From positions 2,840,001-2,904,000 of the forward strand of contig NZ_CP047029.1 of NCBI RefSeq assembly GCF_009796805.1: DNA of 64,000 nt, read 5' to 3'. Below the pieces are notes generated by a model. It worked only from the letters and a program-made list of their open reading frames with translations, was not told the DNA's origin and did not search any database. Of the stretch, positions 8,327 to 18,437 are shown piece after piece. Numbering within the stretch: position 1 is the first letter of the stretch; each line of letters begins with the position of its first letter. Source of the DNA: Algibacter sp. L1A34. Lineage in GTDB: Bacteria > Bacteroidota > Bacteroidia > Flavobacteriales > Flavobacteriaceae. The position numbers were made by a program, and so were the translations under genes.

Positions 8327-10552
8327 TTACACTCTAGTAACCTTATCAATGCCATTAATTTTTTTAAGACGGTCTAAAAGTTTTTTCAAAAGGGTTTTAT
8401 TCTTAACTACAACGTCAATTTTTCCAGAAAAAAGCCCGTCTTTACTTTCAAAACTAATGCTTTTCATATTAACGCTCATATTTTCAGAAATTATGGTGGT
8501 AATATCGTTCACCAAGCCAATATGGTCAATTCCGGTAAGTGTAATATGTGCCGAAAACTCTTGCTGTGAAGAATCTATCCACTTCGCGGGCATTATTCTG
8601 TAGGAGTAATTAGCTTGTAAACTCAATGCGTTTGGACAATTCATTTTATGAACTTTTATACCATCGGAAACAGTTAAAAATCCAAAAACATCATCGCCAG
8701 GTATGGGGTGGCAACAGGTTGCTAATTTGTAATCTAATTTTTCTTCTTCTTTGTTAAAAACAACGGCATCATATTTAGATGTAATTTCATCTTTTTCTAA
8801 TTCGTCTGTATTAATACTTGCTTTACGTGTAATTTTACTTTTAAGAAAACTCATTAAAGCATTACTTCTAGAAGAAGCATAAGCTTTTAGCATGGTATTA
8901 TCTATGGTGCCGAGGCCCATTCTGTAAAATAAATCCAGACTCGTTTTTAACTTGAAATAGTTAACCATTTCGTTAATAGAATCTTCGTTTAAATTAACTT
9001 TAAGCTGTTTTAGTTTTCGTCTTAAAATTTCTTTACCATCTTCTCCTACACGTTTTTTATCTTCTTTTAATGCAGATTTAATTTTACTTCGAGCACGTGC
9101 TGTAGTCGAATAATCTAGCCAGTTTGGATTGGGTTTTGCGTTTTCTGAAGTTAAAATATCGACTTGATCTCCACTTTTTAGTTCATAACTAAGTGGTACC
9201 AATTTTCCGTTAACCTTTGCTCCACGTGTTTTCATACCAACTTCGGTATGTATATTAAAAGCAAAATCTAGTGTGGTAGCTCCTTTTGGCAAAGATTTTA
9301 AATCGCCTTTTGGAGTAAATACAAATATTTCTTTTGAATATAAATTAAGTTTGAATTGCTCAACAAAATCTACCGCATTAGTATGCGGGTTTTCTAAAGC
9401 TTCTTGTAATCTGTTTATCCAACTTTCTAGGTTGTCTTCTTTTTCTCCGTTTTGTTTATATTTATAGTGAGCAGCATAACCTTTTTCGGCTATTTCATTC
9501 ATGCGTTCACTGCGTATTTGTACTTCTACCCAACGTCCTTTAGGTCCCATTACTGTAATGTGAAGCGCCTCGTAACCAGTACTTTTTGGTGATGAAATCC
9601 AATCGCGAAGGCGAATAGGGTTTGGTCTAAAATGATCGGTAACGATAGAATATATTTTCCATGCTAGAAATTTTTCATTCTGAGGATTGGCATCACATTT
9701 ATATATAATCCGGATGGCAAACTTATCGTAAACTTCATCGAAAGAGACACCTTGAGCCATCATTTTCTTCCGAATAGAAAAAATAGATTTTGGACGCCCT
9801 TTAATGGTGTAGTGGAGCTTTTCTTTATCTAAAGAATTTTTAATAACATCACTAAACTGTTCAATATATAAATCTTGATCTTTTTTACTTTCTTTAGTTT
9901 TGTTTAAAATATCGTTATAGTCTGCTGGTTCTAGATATTTTAAACCCAAATCTTCCAATTCGGTTTTTATATTATAAAGTCCAATTCTGTGTGCTAAAGG
10001 TGCGTAAATATATAAGGTTTCCGAGGCTATTTTAATTTGCTTATCTGGACGCATAGAGTCCATAGTTTGCATATTGTGTAGTCTATCGGCTATTTTTATT
10101 ATAATAACGCGTACATCATCATTTAGTGTAAGTAGCATTTTTCGGAAGTTTTCCGCTTGAAGCGAAACATCCATGTCCTGATCTTTACTTAGTGATGATA
10201 TTTTTGTAAGGCCGGCAACTATGGTTGCAATAGTTTCACCAAATTCCTTTTCAATATCTTCAATGTCATAATCTGGGCTATCTTCAACAACATCATGGAG
10301 TAGTGCGGCAGCTATAGAAGTGCCATCTAAACCAATTTCTTGAGCCACAATTTTAGCAACAGCGATAGGGTGGAAAATATAGGCTTCTCCAGATTTACGA
10401 CGTTGGTCTTTATGTCCATCTACGGCAACTTCAAATGCGCGACGAATAAGTTTTTTATCATCATCGGAAAGTGTAGTATAGCTCACTTTTAAAAGCTCTT
10501 TGTACGCTTTAGTAATGGCCGCATTCTCTTTTTCTATATATTCCTCTGTCAT
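8327..10552 (-). CDS. Bifunctional (p)ppGpp synthetase/hydrolase (SpoT/Rel)
   Basis: A long RelA-SpoT homologue of 741 residues controlling the stringent response. In order: HD hydrolase domain (about 40-190) with intact HDVVED and ADRLHN metal-binding motifs; synthetase domain (about 235-360) with KGRPKSIFSIRKK, YDKFAIRIIY and GYEALHITV; TGS domain (about 395-460, FVFTPKGDLKSLPKGATTLD); zinc-finger/helical region with CCHPIPGDDVFGF; and a C-terminal ACT domain (about 665-741). The intact HD residues and the RxKS motif point to an enzyme that both makes and degrades (p)ppGpp. It is the first gene of the rel-fur-purA run and starts 64 bases after the rdgB stop. Confidence 0.95.
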   Translation of the reverse strand: MTEEYIEKENAAITKAYKELLKVSYTTLSDDDKKLIRRAFEVAVDGHKDQRRKSGEAYIFHPIAVAKIVAQEIGLDGTSIAAALLHDVVEDSPDYDIEDIEKEFGETIATIVAGLTKISSLSKDQDMDVSLQAENFRKMLLTLNDDVRVIIIKIADRLHNMQTMDSMRPDKQIKIASETLYIYAPLAHRIGLYNIKTELEDLGLKYLEPADYNDILNKTKESKKDQDLYIEQFSDVIKNSLDKEKLHYTIKGRPKSIFSIRKKMMAQGVSFDEVYDKFAIRIIYKCDANPQNEKFLAWKIYSIVTDHFRPNPIRLRDWISSPKSTGYEALHITVMGPKGRWVEVQIRSERMNEIAEKGYAAHYKYKQNGEKEDNLESWINRLQEALENPHTNAVDFVEQFKLNLYSKEIFVFTPKGDLKSLPKGATTLDFAFNIHTEVGMKTRGAKVNGKLVPLSYELKSGDQVDILTSENAKPNPNWLDYSTTARARSKIKSALKEDKKRVGEDGKEILRRKLKQLKVNLNEDSINEMVNYFKLKTSLDLFYRMGLGTIDNTMLKAYASSRSNALMSFLKSKITRKASINTDELEKDEITSKYDAVVFNKEEEKLDYKLATCCHPIPGDDVFGFLTVSDGIKVHKMNCPNALSLQANYSYRIMPAKWIDSSQQEFSAHITLTGIDHIGLVNDITTIISENMSVNMKSISFESKDGLFSGKIDVVVKNKTLLKKLLDRLKKINGIDKVTRV

Positions 10553-10616
10553 AAACTAAAAGTAATAAAACAATTTTAATAGCCAACCCTAAAAAACACT
10601 TTTTTTAATCTATTTT

Positions 10617-11195
10617 TTATTTTATTTCACTTAAAAAAGTTACTAATTGTTTAACTGCTTTGCCGCGATGGCCAATACTATTTTTTATGCTTAAATCCAT
10701 TTGGGCAAATGTATTACTGTGGTTGTTGGGTTTAAAAACGGGATCGTAACCAAAACCTTTTTCGCCATGTTTTTCGGTAGTAATTTCACCTTTGCAAATT
10801 CCTGTAAACGTTTTTAGCTCTCCATTTATATGTAATGCAATTACGGTTTTAAATTGTGCCGATCTATCTGGTTTATTGTTCAATTCGGTTAAAAGTTTAT
10901 TGGTGTTATCGTAAGCGTTACGTTGTTCTCCAGCGTAGCGCGCAGAATAAACACCTGGCTCTCCATTTAAGGTGTTAACTTCTAAACCGGTATCATCGGC
11001 AAAGCAGTCGTGATTGTAATTTGTTTTTATGTATTCTGCTTTTTGTATAGCATTGCCTTCTATTGTATTTTGGGTTTCGGGAACCTCCTCAAAACATCCA
11101 ATATCTTGTAAACTAAGTAGTTTAATATAATCTGGAATTAAAGCTTGAACTTCTTTCAGTTTGTTTAAATTATTTGTTGCGAAAACGATTTTCAT
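10617..11195 (-). CDS. rdgB: Non-canonical purine NTP pyrophosphatase (RdgB/HAM1)
   Basis: A 192-residue Ham1-like enzyme that hydrolyses dITP, dXTP and XTP to monophosphates and keeps deaminated purines out of nucleic acids. Conserved parts: FATNNLNKLKEVQAL (residues 4-18), the FADDTGLEVNTLNGEPGVYSAR block with the catalytic and metal-binding acids (about 66-86), and the EKGFGYDPVFKP substrate loop (about 145-156). Length and start are standard. It is the most upstream gene of the minus-strand run and its promoter must lie in the 11.2-11.47 kb gap shared with the divergent PAS kinase gene. Confidence 0.93.
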   Translation of the reverse strand: MKIVFATNNLNKLKEVQALIPDYIKLLSLQDIGCFEEVPETQNTIEGNAIQKAEYIKTNYNHDCFADDTGLEVNTLNGEPGVYSARYAGEQRNAYDNTNKLLTELNNKPDRSAQFKTVIALHINGELKTFTGICKGEITTEKHGEKGFGYDPVFKPNNHSNTFAQMDLSIKNSIGHRGKAVKQLVTFLSEIK

Positions 11196-11474
11196 TTAAA
11201 ATGTAAGTTTTTTATTATACGATAGGTGCTATTTAGTTTAACTTAATGAGAAAAAAGGTTAATATGTCTGTGAAATTTCATATTTTGCCGATGTTTATTA
11301 GTGTTTGTTGCCCCAAATAATAATATATACACTTCCTCTATAAAGAGTTTTTGAATATTTTAATAAATATGTGGCTTCACTGCAATAATAACAATCTATT
11401 TTAAATTAGTATTAAAATAAAAAAATAATTTTGTTTAAGTTAAATCAGTTTAGATTGATTTGTAATAATTCTTA
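11196..11474. other. Divergent intergenic region between rdgB and the PAS kinase
   Basis: This 279-base AT-rich gap separates two divergent genes and must hold promoters for both. A TAATTTTG element at 11426-11433 on the plus strand fits TAnnTTTG and lies 41 bases before the kinase ATG, but there is no good TTG about 20 bases upstream. No small ORF or RNA is evident. Confidence 0.4.
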
Positions 11475-14400
11475 ATGAAGAAACTAAAAAATTCTATAAA
11501 AAAAAGGTATTTACTATTTATATCTTCACTTATATTATTAATAATTGTTATTGTGTTTATTGTTCAAAAGAGCATTAACTCGCAAATATCAGATTCTTAT
11601 TTAATAAATGTTGCTGTAAAACAACGTGCGTTGAGCCAACGCATAATTAAACAGGTATTTAATGCTAATTATAGCCAAGACTTAAACGCAAATAAAAACT
11701 CAATTAATACATTAAAAGGGCTTAAAAAAGAATGGGATAGCCTACATAATTATTTGCAATCTGTAAATAATAAAAATGCAGATAATAGCAAATTAGATTC
11801 TCTTCTAAAAATTAATAAAACTTCTTTTAACCCGATATTATCTTCTATAGAAAATTCCGATTTAAAGTCCTTAAATCAAGGAGTAAACAATATTTACGAA
11901 TTAGAACATCGTTACTTAAAAAATGTAGATGCCTTAGTTGTACAATACCAAAAAGCCGAAGAAAAACATTTCAAAAAATTTAAGAATGTTATCTATCTTC
12001 TTGCATTAATTATGCTTTTATTTTTGCTAACCGGTTTTTTAAGCGTTGTTCGTCCTGCGTTTTTTACATTCATTAAGAAACATAAAGAGCTTATAAAATC
12101 TAATGAAGAGTTGGTTTTATCGGAAGATAAAATAAAATCTAATATGTTGGAGCTTAAAAAACTTAAAACAGAATTAGAAACTCAGGGAGAATATAATAGA
12201 ATTTTTATAGAGCAGGCTCCAACTGCTATTGCTATGTTTGATAATAACATGTGTTATTTAGCGGTTTCTCAAAGGTATATAACAGATTATAAGTTAGAAG
12301 GACAACAGATTGTGGGGCGTTCTCATTATGATGTTTTTCCGGAAATTGGTGATGATTGGAAAGAGGATCATCAAAAGAGTCTTAAAGGTGGATTTATTGA
12401 TAAGTGCGATGAAGCTCCTTTTGTGCGTTTAGATGGATCTGTACAATGGATTTATTGGGATGTGCAACCCTGGTATATTTCTGAAGGAAATATTGGCGGA
12501 TTAATTATGCATACAGGCGATATAACTCACATAAAAGAAAATGAGGAAGAACGGATTCGTATAGAGAAAATATTAGATAAAACTAACGAGGTTGCCCGCA
12601 TTGGAACATGGGATATAGACTTGATAAAAAACACTGTTTTTTGGAGTAAAGTAGTTTTTGAAATACATGAAGCGCCCGATGATTTTGTGCCAAGTTTAGA
12701 AACAGGTGTGGATTTCTATAAGGAAGGAGAGAGCAGAAACACATTAAAAAAAGTAATTAAAGAAGCCAAGGAGCAAGGTCGCTCTTTTGATGTAGAGTTA
12801 GAGCTTATAACATTAAAAGGGAATACTGTTTGGGTGCGATCTACTGGACAAGCAGAAATTGTAGATGGTACATGTATCCGCCTTTTTGGGGTGTTTCAGG
12901 ATATTAATAGTGAGAAAAATTCGGAAATAGAGCTAACAAAGCTCAAAATTGCTTTGGAAGTTAAAGATACATATAATAGAATTTTTATAGAACAGGCGCC
13001 GACAGCTATTGCTATGCTCGATAATAATATGTGTTACCTAGCGGTTTCCCAACGTTATATAGAAGATTATAATTTAGAAGGACAACAAATAGTAGGTCGT
13101 TCTCACTATGATATTTTTCCCGAAATTGGTGACGATTGGAAAGCAAATCATCAAAAAGGTCTTAAAGAAGGTGTAATAGACAGGTGTGATGAAGCTCCTT
13201 TTGTACGTTTAGATGGATCGGTACAATGGATTTATTGGGATGTACGTCCATGGTATATTTCCGAAGGAAATATTGGTGGATTAATTATGCATACGGGTGA
13301 TATTACGCATCTTAAAGAAAATGAGGAAGAACGCCTCCGTATCGAGACAATATTAGATAAAACGAATGAAGTTGCGCGCATTGGAACATGGGAAATAGAC
13401 TTAATAAAAAACACCCTTTTTTGGAGTAAAGTAGTTTATGAAATACATGAAGTGCCCGAAAACTTCGAAGTGGATGTAGAAACGGGTATTAATTTTTTTA
13501 AGGAAGGGGAAAGTAGAACTAAGATTGAAAATGCAATTACTGAAGTTTCAGAATATGGAACCTCTTTTGATGTAGAACTAGAATTAGTAACAGCAACTAA
13601 TAATATTATTTGGACACGTGCTATTGGGCAAGCGCAAATTGTGGATGGTAAATGTATACGGGTTTTTGGAATATTTCAGGATATAAATAATGAGAAAAAC
13701 ACAGAAATAGATTTAAAAAAAACCAATGCAGAGTTGCAATCTGTGTTTAATTCTGAAGTAATAGCCATGGTATCTACAGATGCAGATGGCATTATTACTC
13801 ATTTTAATCGTGGAGCAGAAATTTTAACCGGATATTCAGCATCTGAAATAATTGGATTGCAAAGACCAACATTTTATCATCTGCAAGAAGAGTTAGATGC
13901 ATTTAGGATTGATATTGCAAAGTTATATGGTAAAAATCCTATAGGGTTTAGTGCGCAATTAGAATTATCTAAACATAATGCATATGATACCCGAGAATGG
14001 ACTTATCTAAGAAAAGATGGATCGACAATATCGGTTCAATTAACATTAACATCAATTAAAGATGAACAGGATAAACTTATTGGTTATTTTGGTGTTTCAA
14101 CAGATATTTCTGAAAAAATAATTGCTCAGAATGAATTATTGAGAAAAAATCAACTACTCAATTTTGCAGAGGAGATTACTTTAATGGGGCATTTTCAATG
14201 GAGTAAAGCTATAGATAAGCTTGTATGGTCTGATAGTCTATATAACATATTCGAGTTAGATAAAGATACAGTAGAATTGTGTTTTAATACTTATTTAGAT
14301 TATGTTCATCCAGATGATAGGGAGCTTGTGGCTGCTCACCATAATAAAACTATGGCTGGTGATGTATTTGATAATTTTACACACCGTATATGCACGAATG

Positions 14401-17400
14401 GTAAAGTGAAAATTATTAGGCAGTTAGGGCAGGTTATCACTAATGCTCAAGGCGAAGTTATAGAAATTGTTGGTAGTATTCAGGATATTACCGAGCAAAA
14501 AATGGCAGAGAATAAGTTTAGAGGTTTGCTAGAATCTGCTCCAGATGCTATGGTGATAACCAATGAACAAGGAGAAATACAACTAATAAACAAGCAGGCA
14601 GAAAAATTATTTGGATACCATATTGACGAGTTATTAAATAAACCTGTAGAAATACTTATACCTAAAAGATTAACAGGTTTATATTCCGAACATCGTATGA
14701 GCTTTTTTGAAAACCCCGATGCGAGATCATTAGGAGAAGAGAAAGAATTGTATGGTTTAAATAAAGAAGGCAAAGAAATACCAATACAAATAAGTTTAAG
14801 TCCTTTAGAAACAGAACAGGGTTTGTTATTATCGGCAGCCATACGTGATATTACAGTACAAAAATTAGCAAAGAGTGAGTTGTTGCGTAAAAACCAACTG
14901 CTTAATTTTGCGGAAGAGATTACCTTAATGGGGAATTGGGAATGGGACACTGTTACAGATAAGGTAGTGTGGTCCAGTAATATGTATAATATTTTTGAAC
15001 TAGATAAAGAAATAGATAGTTTAAATTTTGATGTCTATTTTAGCTTTGTTCATCCTGAAGATAGAGAAATTGTAACCCATTATTTTGATAAAACAAGAGA
15101 AGAGAAAAGCCTTAAAAGTTTTACCCATCGTATTATAGCAGGTGATGGTAAATTAAAAATTATTAAGCTTTTAGGTGAAGTTGTTACCGATGTTTTGGGT
15201 AATATTATTGAAATGATTGGTACTTGCCAAGATATTACAGCTTCTAAGGCTGCCGAAAGAGAATTGTATGATGCAAACATGCAGTTAAAAGCGATATTAA
15301 ATTCTGGACCACTCGCAATTGTATCGATTGATAATGATGGAATAATTAATCACTTTAATCATGGTGCAGAGCTTTTGTTAGGCTATTCAGCTTCTGAAAT
15401 GGTTGGATTAAAACAACCAGAAATTTATCATTTAGAAGAAGAGATGCTAAGTTTTAAGGAAGATATAGCAAAAAGATATAATAAAGATCTTTCTGATTTT
15501 AGCCCTTATTTAGAATTAGCTAAACATAATGTATCCGATACAAGAGAGTGGACTTATCGTAGAAAGGATGGTTCTACTTTTCCGGTAGAGTTAACATTAA
15601 CAGGTATTAAAAATGATTTAGGTGAAAAAACGGGGTTTTTAGCCGTATCCTTTGATATCACAAAAAGAAGAGCAGCAAAAAACGAACTGTTGAGACAAAA
15701 CCATATATTGAATTTTGCCGAAAACATTACCCTAATGGGGAATTGGCAAGCGGATATCGTTACTAATAATGTAAAATGGTCTGCTAATCTCTATAATATT
15801 TTTGGACTTGAAAAAAATACAGAAACAACCCTTGATACCTACCTTAGTTTTACACACCCGGAAGATAAGGACAGGGTTGCCGACCATATGCGTGATACCG
15901 TTGAAGAAAAAACATTCACCGATTTAGTGCACCGAATTCAATTAACCGATGGTACCATAAAAATTGTGCAACTTTTAGCTCATGTTTTTACAGATAATTT
16001 GGGAAATGTTACAGAAATAGTTGGTACATGTCAAGATGTTACTGTGCAGAAAATGGCAGAAACCGAACTATTGCGTAAAAATCACTTTTTAAGTTTTGCA
16101 GAAAGAATAGCCAAGATGGGAAATTGGCAATGGAATGTGGTTACCGATACTTTAAAATGGTCTTTTAATATGCATGGGATTTATGGGAGTGATGAAAGTG
16201 AAACAGATTTAAATTACGAGTCGTTTTTCAATTTTGTTCACCCAGAAGACCAAGCTGTAGTTGCCAAATACGTAGAGATTGCCTATACAGAAAAAAAGTT
16301 TCCAAATAATTTTATACATCGTATTATCACTAGCGACGGGGAAGTGAAAACAATACATTCTTTAGGAGAAGTAATTCTTGATGATCAAGGAGATATTCTT
16401 GAAATGATTGGAACTACCCAAGATATTACCGAGCAAAAAATGGAAGAAAATAAGTTTAGAGGCTTATTAGAATCGGCTCCAGATGCTATGGTAATCACTA
16501 ATGAAGACTCAAAAATCCAAATGATTAATAAGCAAGCAGAAAAAATGTTTGGTTATAAAATTGAAGAGCTATTTAATAAGTCTGTTGATTTACTTTTACC
16601 ACAACGTTTTTTAACAGGGTGCGAATCTAAAGTAGATACAGTTTTAAGCGGTCTAGAAGGAACTGAATCATCTGGGGAGGAAGATTTAACTGCTATGAAT
16701 AAAAATGGGGAGGAATTCCCTGTTCAAATAAATTTAAGTCCATTACAAACAGAAGATGGTATTTTAATTTCGGCCGCCATACGCGATATTACAGAACAAA
16801 AATCTGCTCGAAATAAAATAATTAAAGCTAAAAACGATTTGGAAATTTTAGCGCAAAAGTTAATTAAAAACAACGATCAATTAGCCGATTTTGCACATAT
16901 TACATCGCATAATCTACGAGCGCCTGTAAGTAATCTTAACTCGCTTTTAGGGTTGTACAATACAGCAACAAGTGAAGATGATAAAGCGTTTTTGTTCGAG
17001 AAGTTTGAAAAAGTTATTGATCATCTTACACAAACGTTAAATACTTTAGTTAATGCTGTAAAAATTACAAATAACACATCTAAAGAATTTGAATCTGTTA
17101 AGTTTAATGATGTTTTGAATAAAACAAAAGATATTCTTACCGGACAGATCATGAAAAATGAGGCTGTAATTACAAGTGATTTTTCTAAAATGGCTAAAAT
17201 AAAATACGATACCATATATTTAGAAAGTATTTTTCTTAACTTAGTAGGGAATTCTCTAAAGTATAGATCGAATGAAAGAATACCAGAAATATTTATTAAA
17301 TCTGAAGTAATAAAAGGAAAAGTTAGATTAATATTTAAAGATAATGGCTTGGGAATAGATTTAGAGAAGCATGGGCATAAATTATTTGGTTTAAACAAAG

Positions 17401-17534
17401 TGTTTCACAGACACCCAGAAGCCAAAGGCGTAGGCTTATTTATGGTTAAAACACAAGTTGAAGCATTGAATGGTACTATATATGCAACAAGCGAAGTAAA
17501 TAAAGGTACCACTTTTACTATTAATTTTAATTAA
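11475..17534 (+). CDS. Giant multi-PAS sensor histidine kinase
   Basis: The protein has 2019 residues. A membrane segment at about 13-30 and another at about 173-192 enclose a helical periplasmic sensor (NVAVKQRALSQRI is typical of PilJ/NIT-like domains). About twelve PAS domains follow in five sequence classes, order A B A B C D E D C D D E: A ~237/497, B ~366/626, C ~752/1270, D ~888/1135/1404/1529, E ~1013/1658. The A-B unit is a tandem repeat of exactly 780 bp (12193 and 12973). The C-terminal kinase has the H-box ASHNLRAPVSNL-type segment (ITSHNLRAP, His near 1809), an N-box (LNLVGNSLKY), DNGLGID and GVGLFMVKTQVE. It ends 7 bases before a CheY-like gene, its likely phospho-acceptor. The signal is unknown. 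Confidence 0.93.
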   Translation: MKKLKNSIKKRYLLFISSLILLIIVIVFIVQKSINSQISDSYLINVAVKQRALSQRIIKQVFNANYSQDLNANKNSINTLKGLKKEWDSLHNYLQSVNNKNADNSKLDSLLKINKTSFNPILSSIENSDLKSLNQGVNNIYELEHRYLKNVDALVVQYQKAEEKHFKKFKNVIYLLALIMLLFLLTGFLSVVRPAFFTFIKKHKELIKSNEELVLSEDKIKSNMLELKKLKTELETQGEYNRIFIEQAPTAIAMFDNNMCYLAVSQRYITDYKLEGQQIVGRSHYDVFPEIGDDWKEDHQKSLKGGFIDKCDEAPFVRLDGSVQWIYWDVQPWYISEGNIGGLIMHTGDITHIKENEEERIRIEKILDKTNEVARIGTWDIDLIKNTVFWSKVVFEIHEAPDDFVPSLETGVDFYKEGESRNTLKKVIKEAKEQGRSFDVELELITLKGNTVWVRSTGQAEIVDGTCIRLFGVFQDINSEKNSEIELTKLKIALEVKDTYNRIFIEQAPTAIAMLDNNMCYLAVSQRYIEDYNLEGQQIVGRSHYDIFPEIGDDWKANHQKGLKEGVIDRCDEAPFVRLDGSVQWIYWDVRPWYISEGNIGGLIMHTGDITHLKENEEERLRIETILDKTNEVARIGTWEIDLIKNTLFWSKVVYEIHEVPENFEVDVETGINFFKEGESRTKIENAITEVSEYGTSFDVELELVTATNNIIWTRAIGQAQIVDGKCIRVFGIFQDINNEKNTEIDLKKTNAELQSVFNSEVIAMVSTDADGIITHFNRGAEILTGYSASEIIGLQRPTFYHLQEELDAFRIDIAKLYGKNPIGFSAQLELSKHNAYDTREWTYLRKDGSTISVQLTLTSIKDEQDKLIGYFGVSTDISEKIIAQNELLRKNQLLNFAEEITLMGHFQWSKAIDKLVWSDSLYNIFELDKDTVELCFNTYLDYVHPDDRELVAAHHNKTMAGDVFDNFTHRICTNGKVKIIRQLGQVITNAQGEVIEIVGSIQDITEQKMAENKFRGLLESAPDAMVITNEQGEIQLINKQAEKLFGYHIDELLNKPVEILIPKRLTGLYSEHRMSFFENPDARSLGEEKELYGLNKEGKEIPIQISLSPLETEQGLLLSAAIRDITVQKLAKSELLRKNQLLNFAEEITLMGNWEWDTVTDKVVWSSNMYNIFELDKEIDSLNFDVYFSFVHPEDREIVTHYFDKTREEKSLKSFTHRIIAGDGKLKIIKLLGEVVTDVLGNIIEMIGTCQDITASKAAERELYDANMQLKAILNSGPLAIVSIDNDGIINHFNHGAELLLGYSASEMVGLKQPEIYHLEEEMLSFKEDIAKRYNKDLSDFSPYLELAKHNVSDTREWTYRRKDGSTFPVELTLTGIKNDLGEKTGFLAVSFDITKRRAAKNELLRQNHILNFAENITLMGNWQADIVTNNVKWSANLYNIFGLEKNTETTLDTYLSFTHPEDKDRVADHMRDTVEEKTFTDLVHRIQLTDGTIKIVQLLAHVFTDNLGNVTEIVGTCQDVTVQKMAETELLRKNHFLSFAERIAKMGNWQWNVVTDTLKWSFNMHGIYGSDESETDLNYESFFNFVHPEDQAVVAKYVEIAYTEKKFPNNFIHRIITSDGEVKTIHSLGEVILDDQGDILEMIGTTQDITEQKMEENKFRGLLESAPDAMVITNEDSKIQMINKQAEKMFGYKIEELFNKSVDLLLPQRFLTGCESKVDTVLSGLEGTESSGEEDLTAMNKNGEEFPVQINLSPLQTEDGILISAAIRDITEQKSARNKIIKAKNDLEILAQKLIKNNDQLADFAHITSHNLRAPVSNLNSLLGLYNTATSEDDKAFLFEKFEKVIDHLTQTLNTLVNAVKITNNTSKEFESVKFNDVLNKTKDILTGQIMKNEAVITSDFSKMAKIKYDTIYLESIFLNLVGNSLKYRSNERIPEIFIKSEVIKGKVRLIFKDNGLGIDLEKHGHKLFGLNKVFHRHPEAKGVGLFMVKTQVEALNGTIYATSEVNKGTTFTINFN
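12193..13732 (+). repeat. 780-bp tandem duplication inside the PAS kinase gene
   Basis: Two consecutive units, starting at about 12193 and 12973, encode near-identical 260-residue PAS-PAC pairs (FIEQAPTAIAM..., RLDGSVQWIYWDV, NEVARIGTW). The nucleotide sequences differ mostly at synonymous positions, so the protein is being conserved after an older in-frame duplication. Confidence 0.85.
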
Positions 17535-17541
17535 TTGAATT

Positions 17542-17958
17542 ATGATGAATGCCCCTATTAATATTTGCATAATTGATGACGATGATATTTATAAGTTTAC
17601 GGTCGTTAAAACACTAGAACTCCTCGAGTTTGAAAAAAATATAAAGGTTTTTGCTGATGGCGAAGAAGCTTTAGAATTCTTGGTAGAAAATCTAAATAAA
17701 GACAATGAACTTCCAGATGTTATTTTTCTAGATATTAATATGCCAATTATGGATGGGTATCAATTTATGGAAGAGTACGTTAAAATTAAATCTAAGTTAG
17801 GTAAAAAAACAGTGATTTATATGGTGTCTTCCTCAGTAGATCCTGTGGATATAGAGAAAGCTAAAAGGATTAGTGATATATCAGACTATATCATAAAACC
17901 CATAGAGCCAGGTAAACTTAAAAGCATTATGGAAAAATTAATTGTAGAAAATAAATAA
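17542..17958 (+). CDS. CheY-like single-domain response regulator
   Basis: A stand-alone receiver domain of 138 residues with no output domain. It has the acidic pocket IIDDDD (about 10-15), the phospho-acceptor in VIFLDINMPIMDGYQF (about D59), the conserved Thr/Ser in VSSS, and the lysine in DYIIKPIEP. The gene starts 7 bases after the multi-PAS kinase, so the kinase is its likely phosphodonor. Signal output must go through another protein, as with CheY or Rcp1-type regulators. Two ATG codons in a row occur at 17542; either may be used. Confidence 0.92.
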   Translation: MMNAPINICIIDDDDIYKFTVVKTLELLEFEKNIKVFADGEEALEFLVENLNKDNELPDVIFLDINMPIMDGYQFMEEYVKIKSKLGKKTVIYMVSSSVDPVDIEKAKRISDISDYIIKPIEPGKLKSIMEKLIVENK

Positions 17959-18076
17959 CCCTTTTATTGAGTATCAGCAACTTGGTATAAATTATTTTTA
18001 AACGTTGTGATTCATGACCAAAATCATTTAAAATAATTTCAAGCGATGCTATATTTGATAATCTAAAACATAAACT

Positions 18077-18376
18077 ATGACAGTAAATTTTGAATACGTA
18101 GGTGTAGATGCGAGTGAAACATTATCGGCTTTCACTGAAGAAAAATTAGAAAAACTTTTTAGTAGATATGAGTTTTTAATAAGTGCAACCGTTCATTTTA
18201 AGCAAGATGATAATGCTCATGATACTGGTAAAATTTGTAATATAGAATTAAGCTTACCAGGACCACGAATTTTTGCAACATCGAACGAGCGTAATTTTGA
18301 AGTATCGGTTCGTGAAACCGTTAGCGATTTAGAACGCCAACTTAAAAAGCGCAAAGAAGTTTATAAAACATATTAA
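18077..18376 (+). CDS. raiA: Ribosome hibernation-promoting factor (HPF/YfiA family)
   Basis: A short HPF-type protein of 99 residues, lacking the C-terminal dimerisation domain of long HPF. The N-terminal beta-alpha-beta-beta-beta-alpha fold is visible: FEYVGVDASETLSAFTEEKL, the central strands, and the basic C-terminal helix VSDLERQLKKRKEVYKTY. Family members bind the 30S decoding centre and silence ribosomes in stationary phase or starvation. It stands alone between the CheY-like gene (118 bases upstream) and the convergent rlmH. The symbol is by family resemblance. Confidence 0.9.
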   Translation: MTVNFEYVGVDASETLSAFTEEKLEKLFSRYEFLISATVHFKQDDNAHDTGKICNIELSLPGPRIFATSNERNFEVSVRETVSDLERQLKKRKEVYKTY

Positions 18377-18437
18377 AAAGTTGATTGTTTAACCGTTTTA
18401 GTACATTGTATTAAAAGGTGTTAATATGAGGTTTATT

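Noticed and set aside
14480-14950. 156-codon minus-strand open frame inside the PAS kinase gene
   Set aside because: It is the mirror of repeated PAS sequence with no signal, motif or promoter; the same region codes well-conserved PAS domains on the plus strand.
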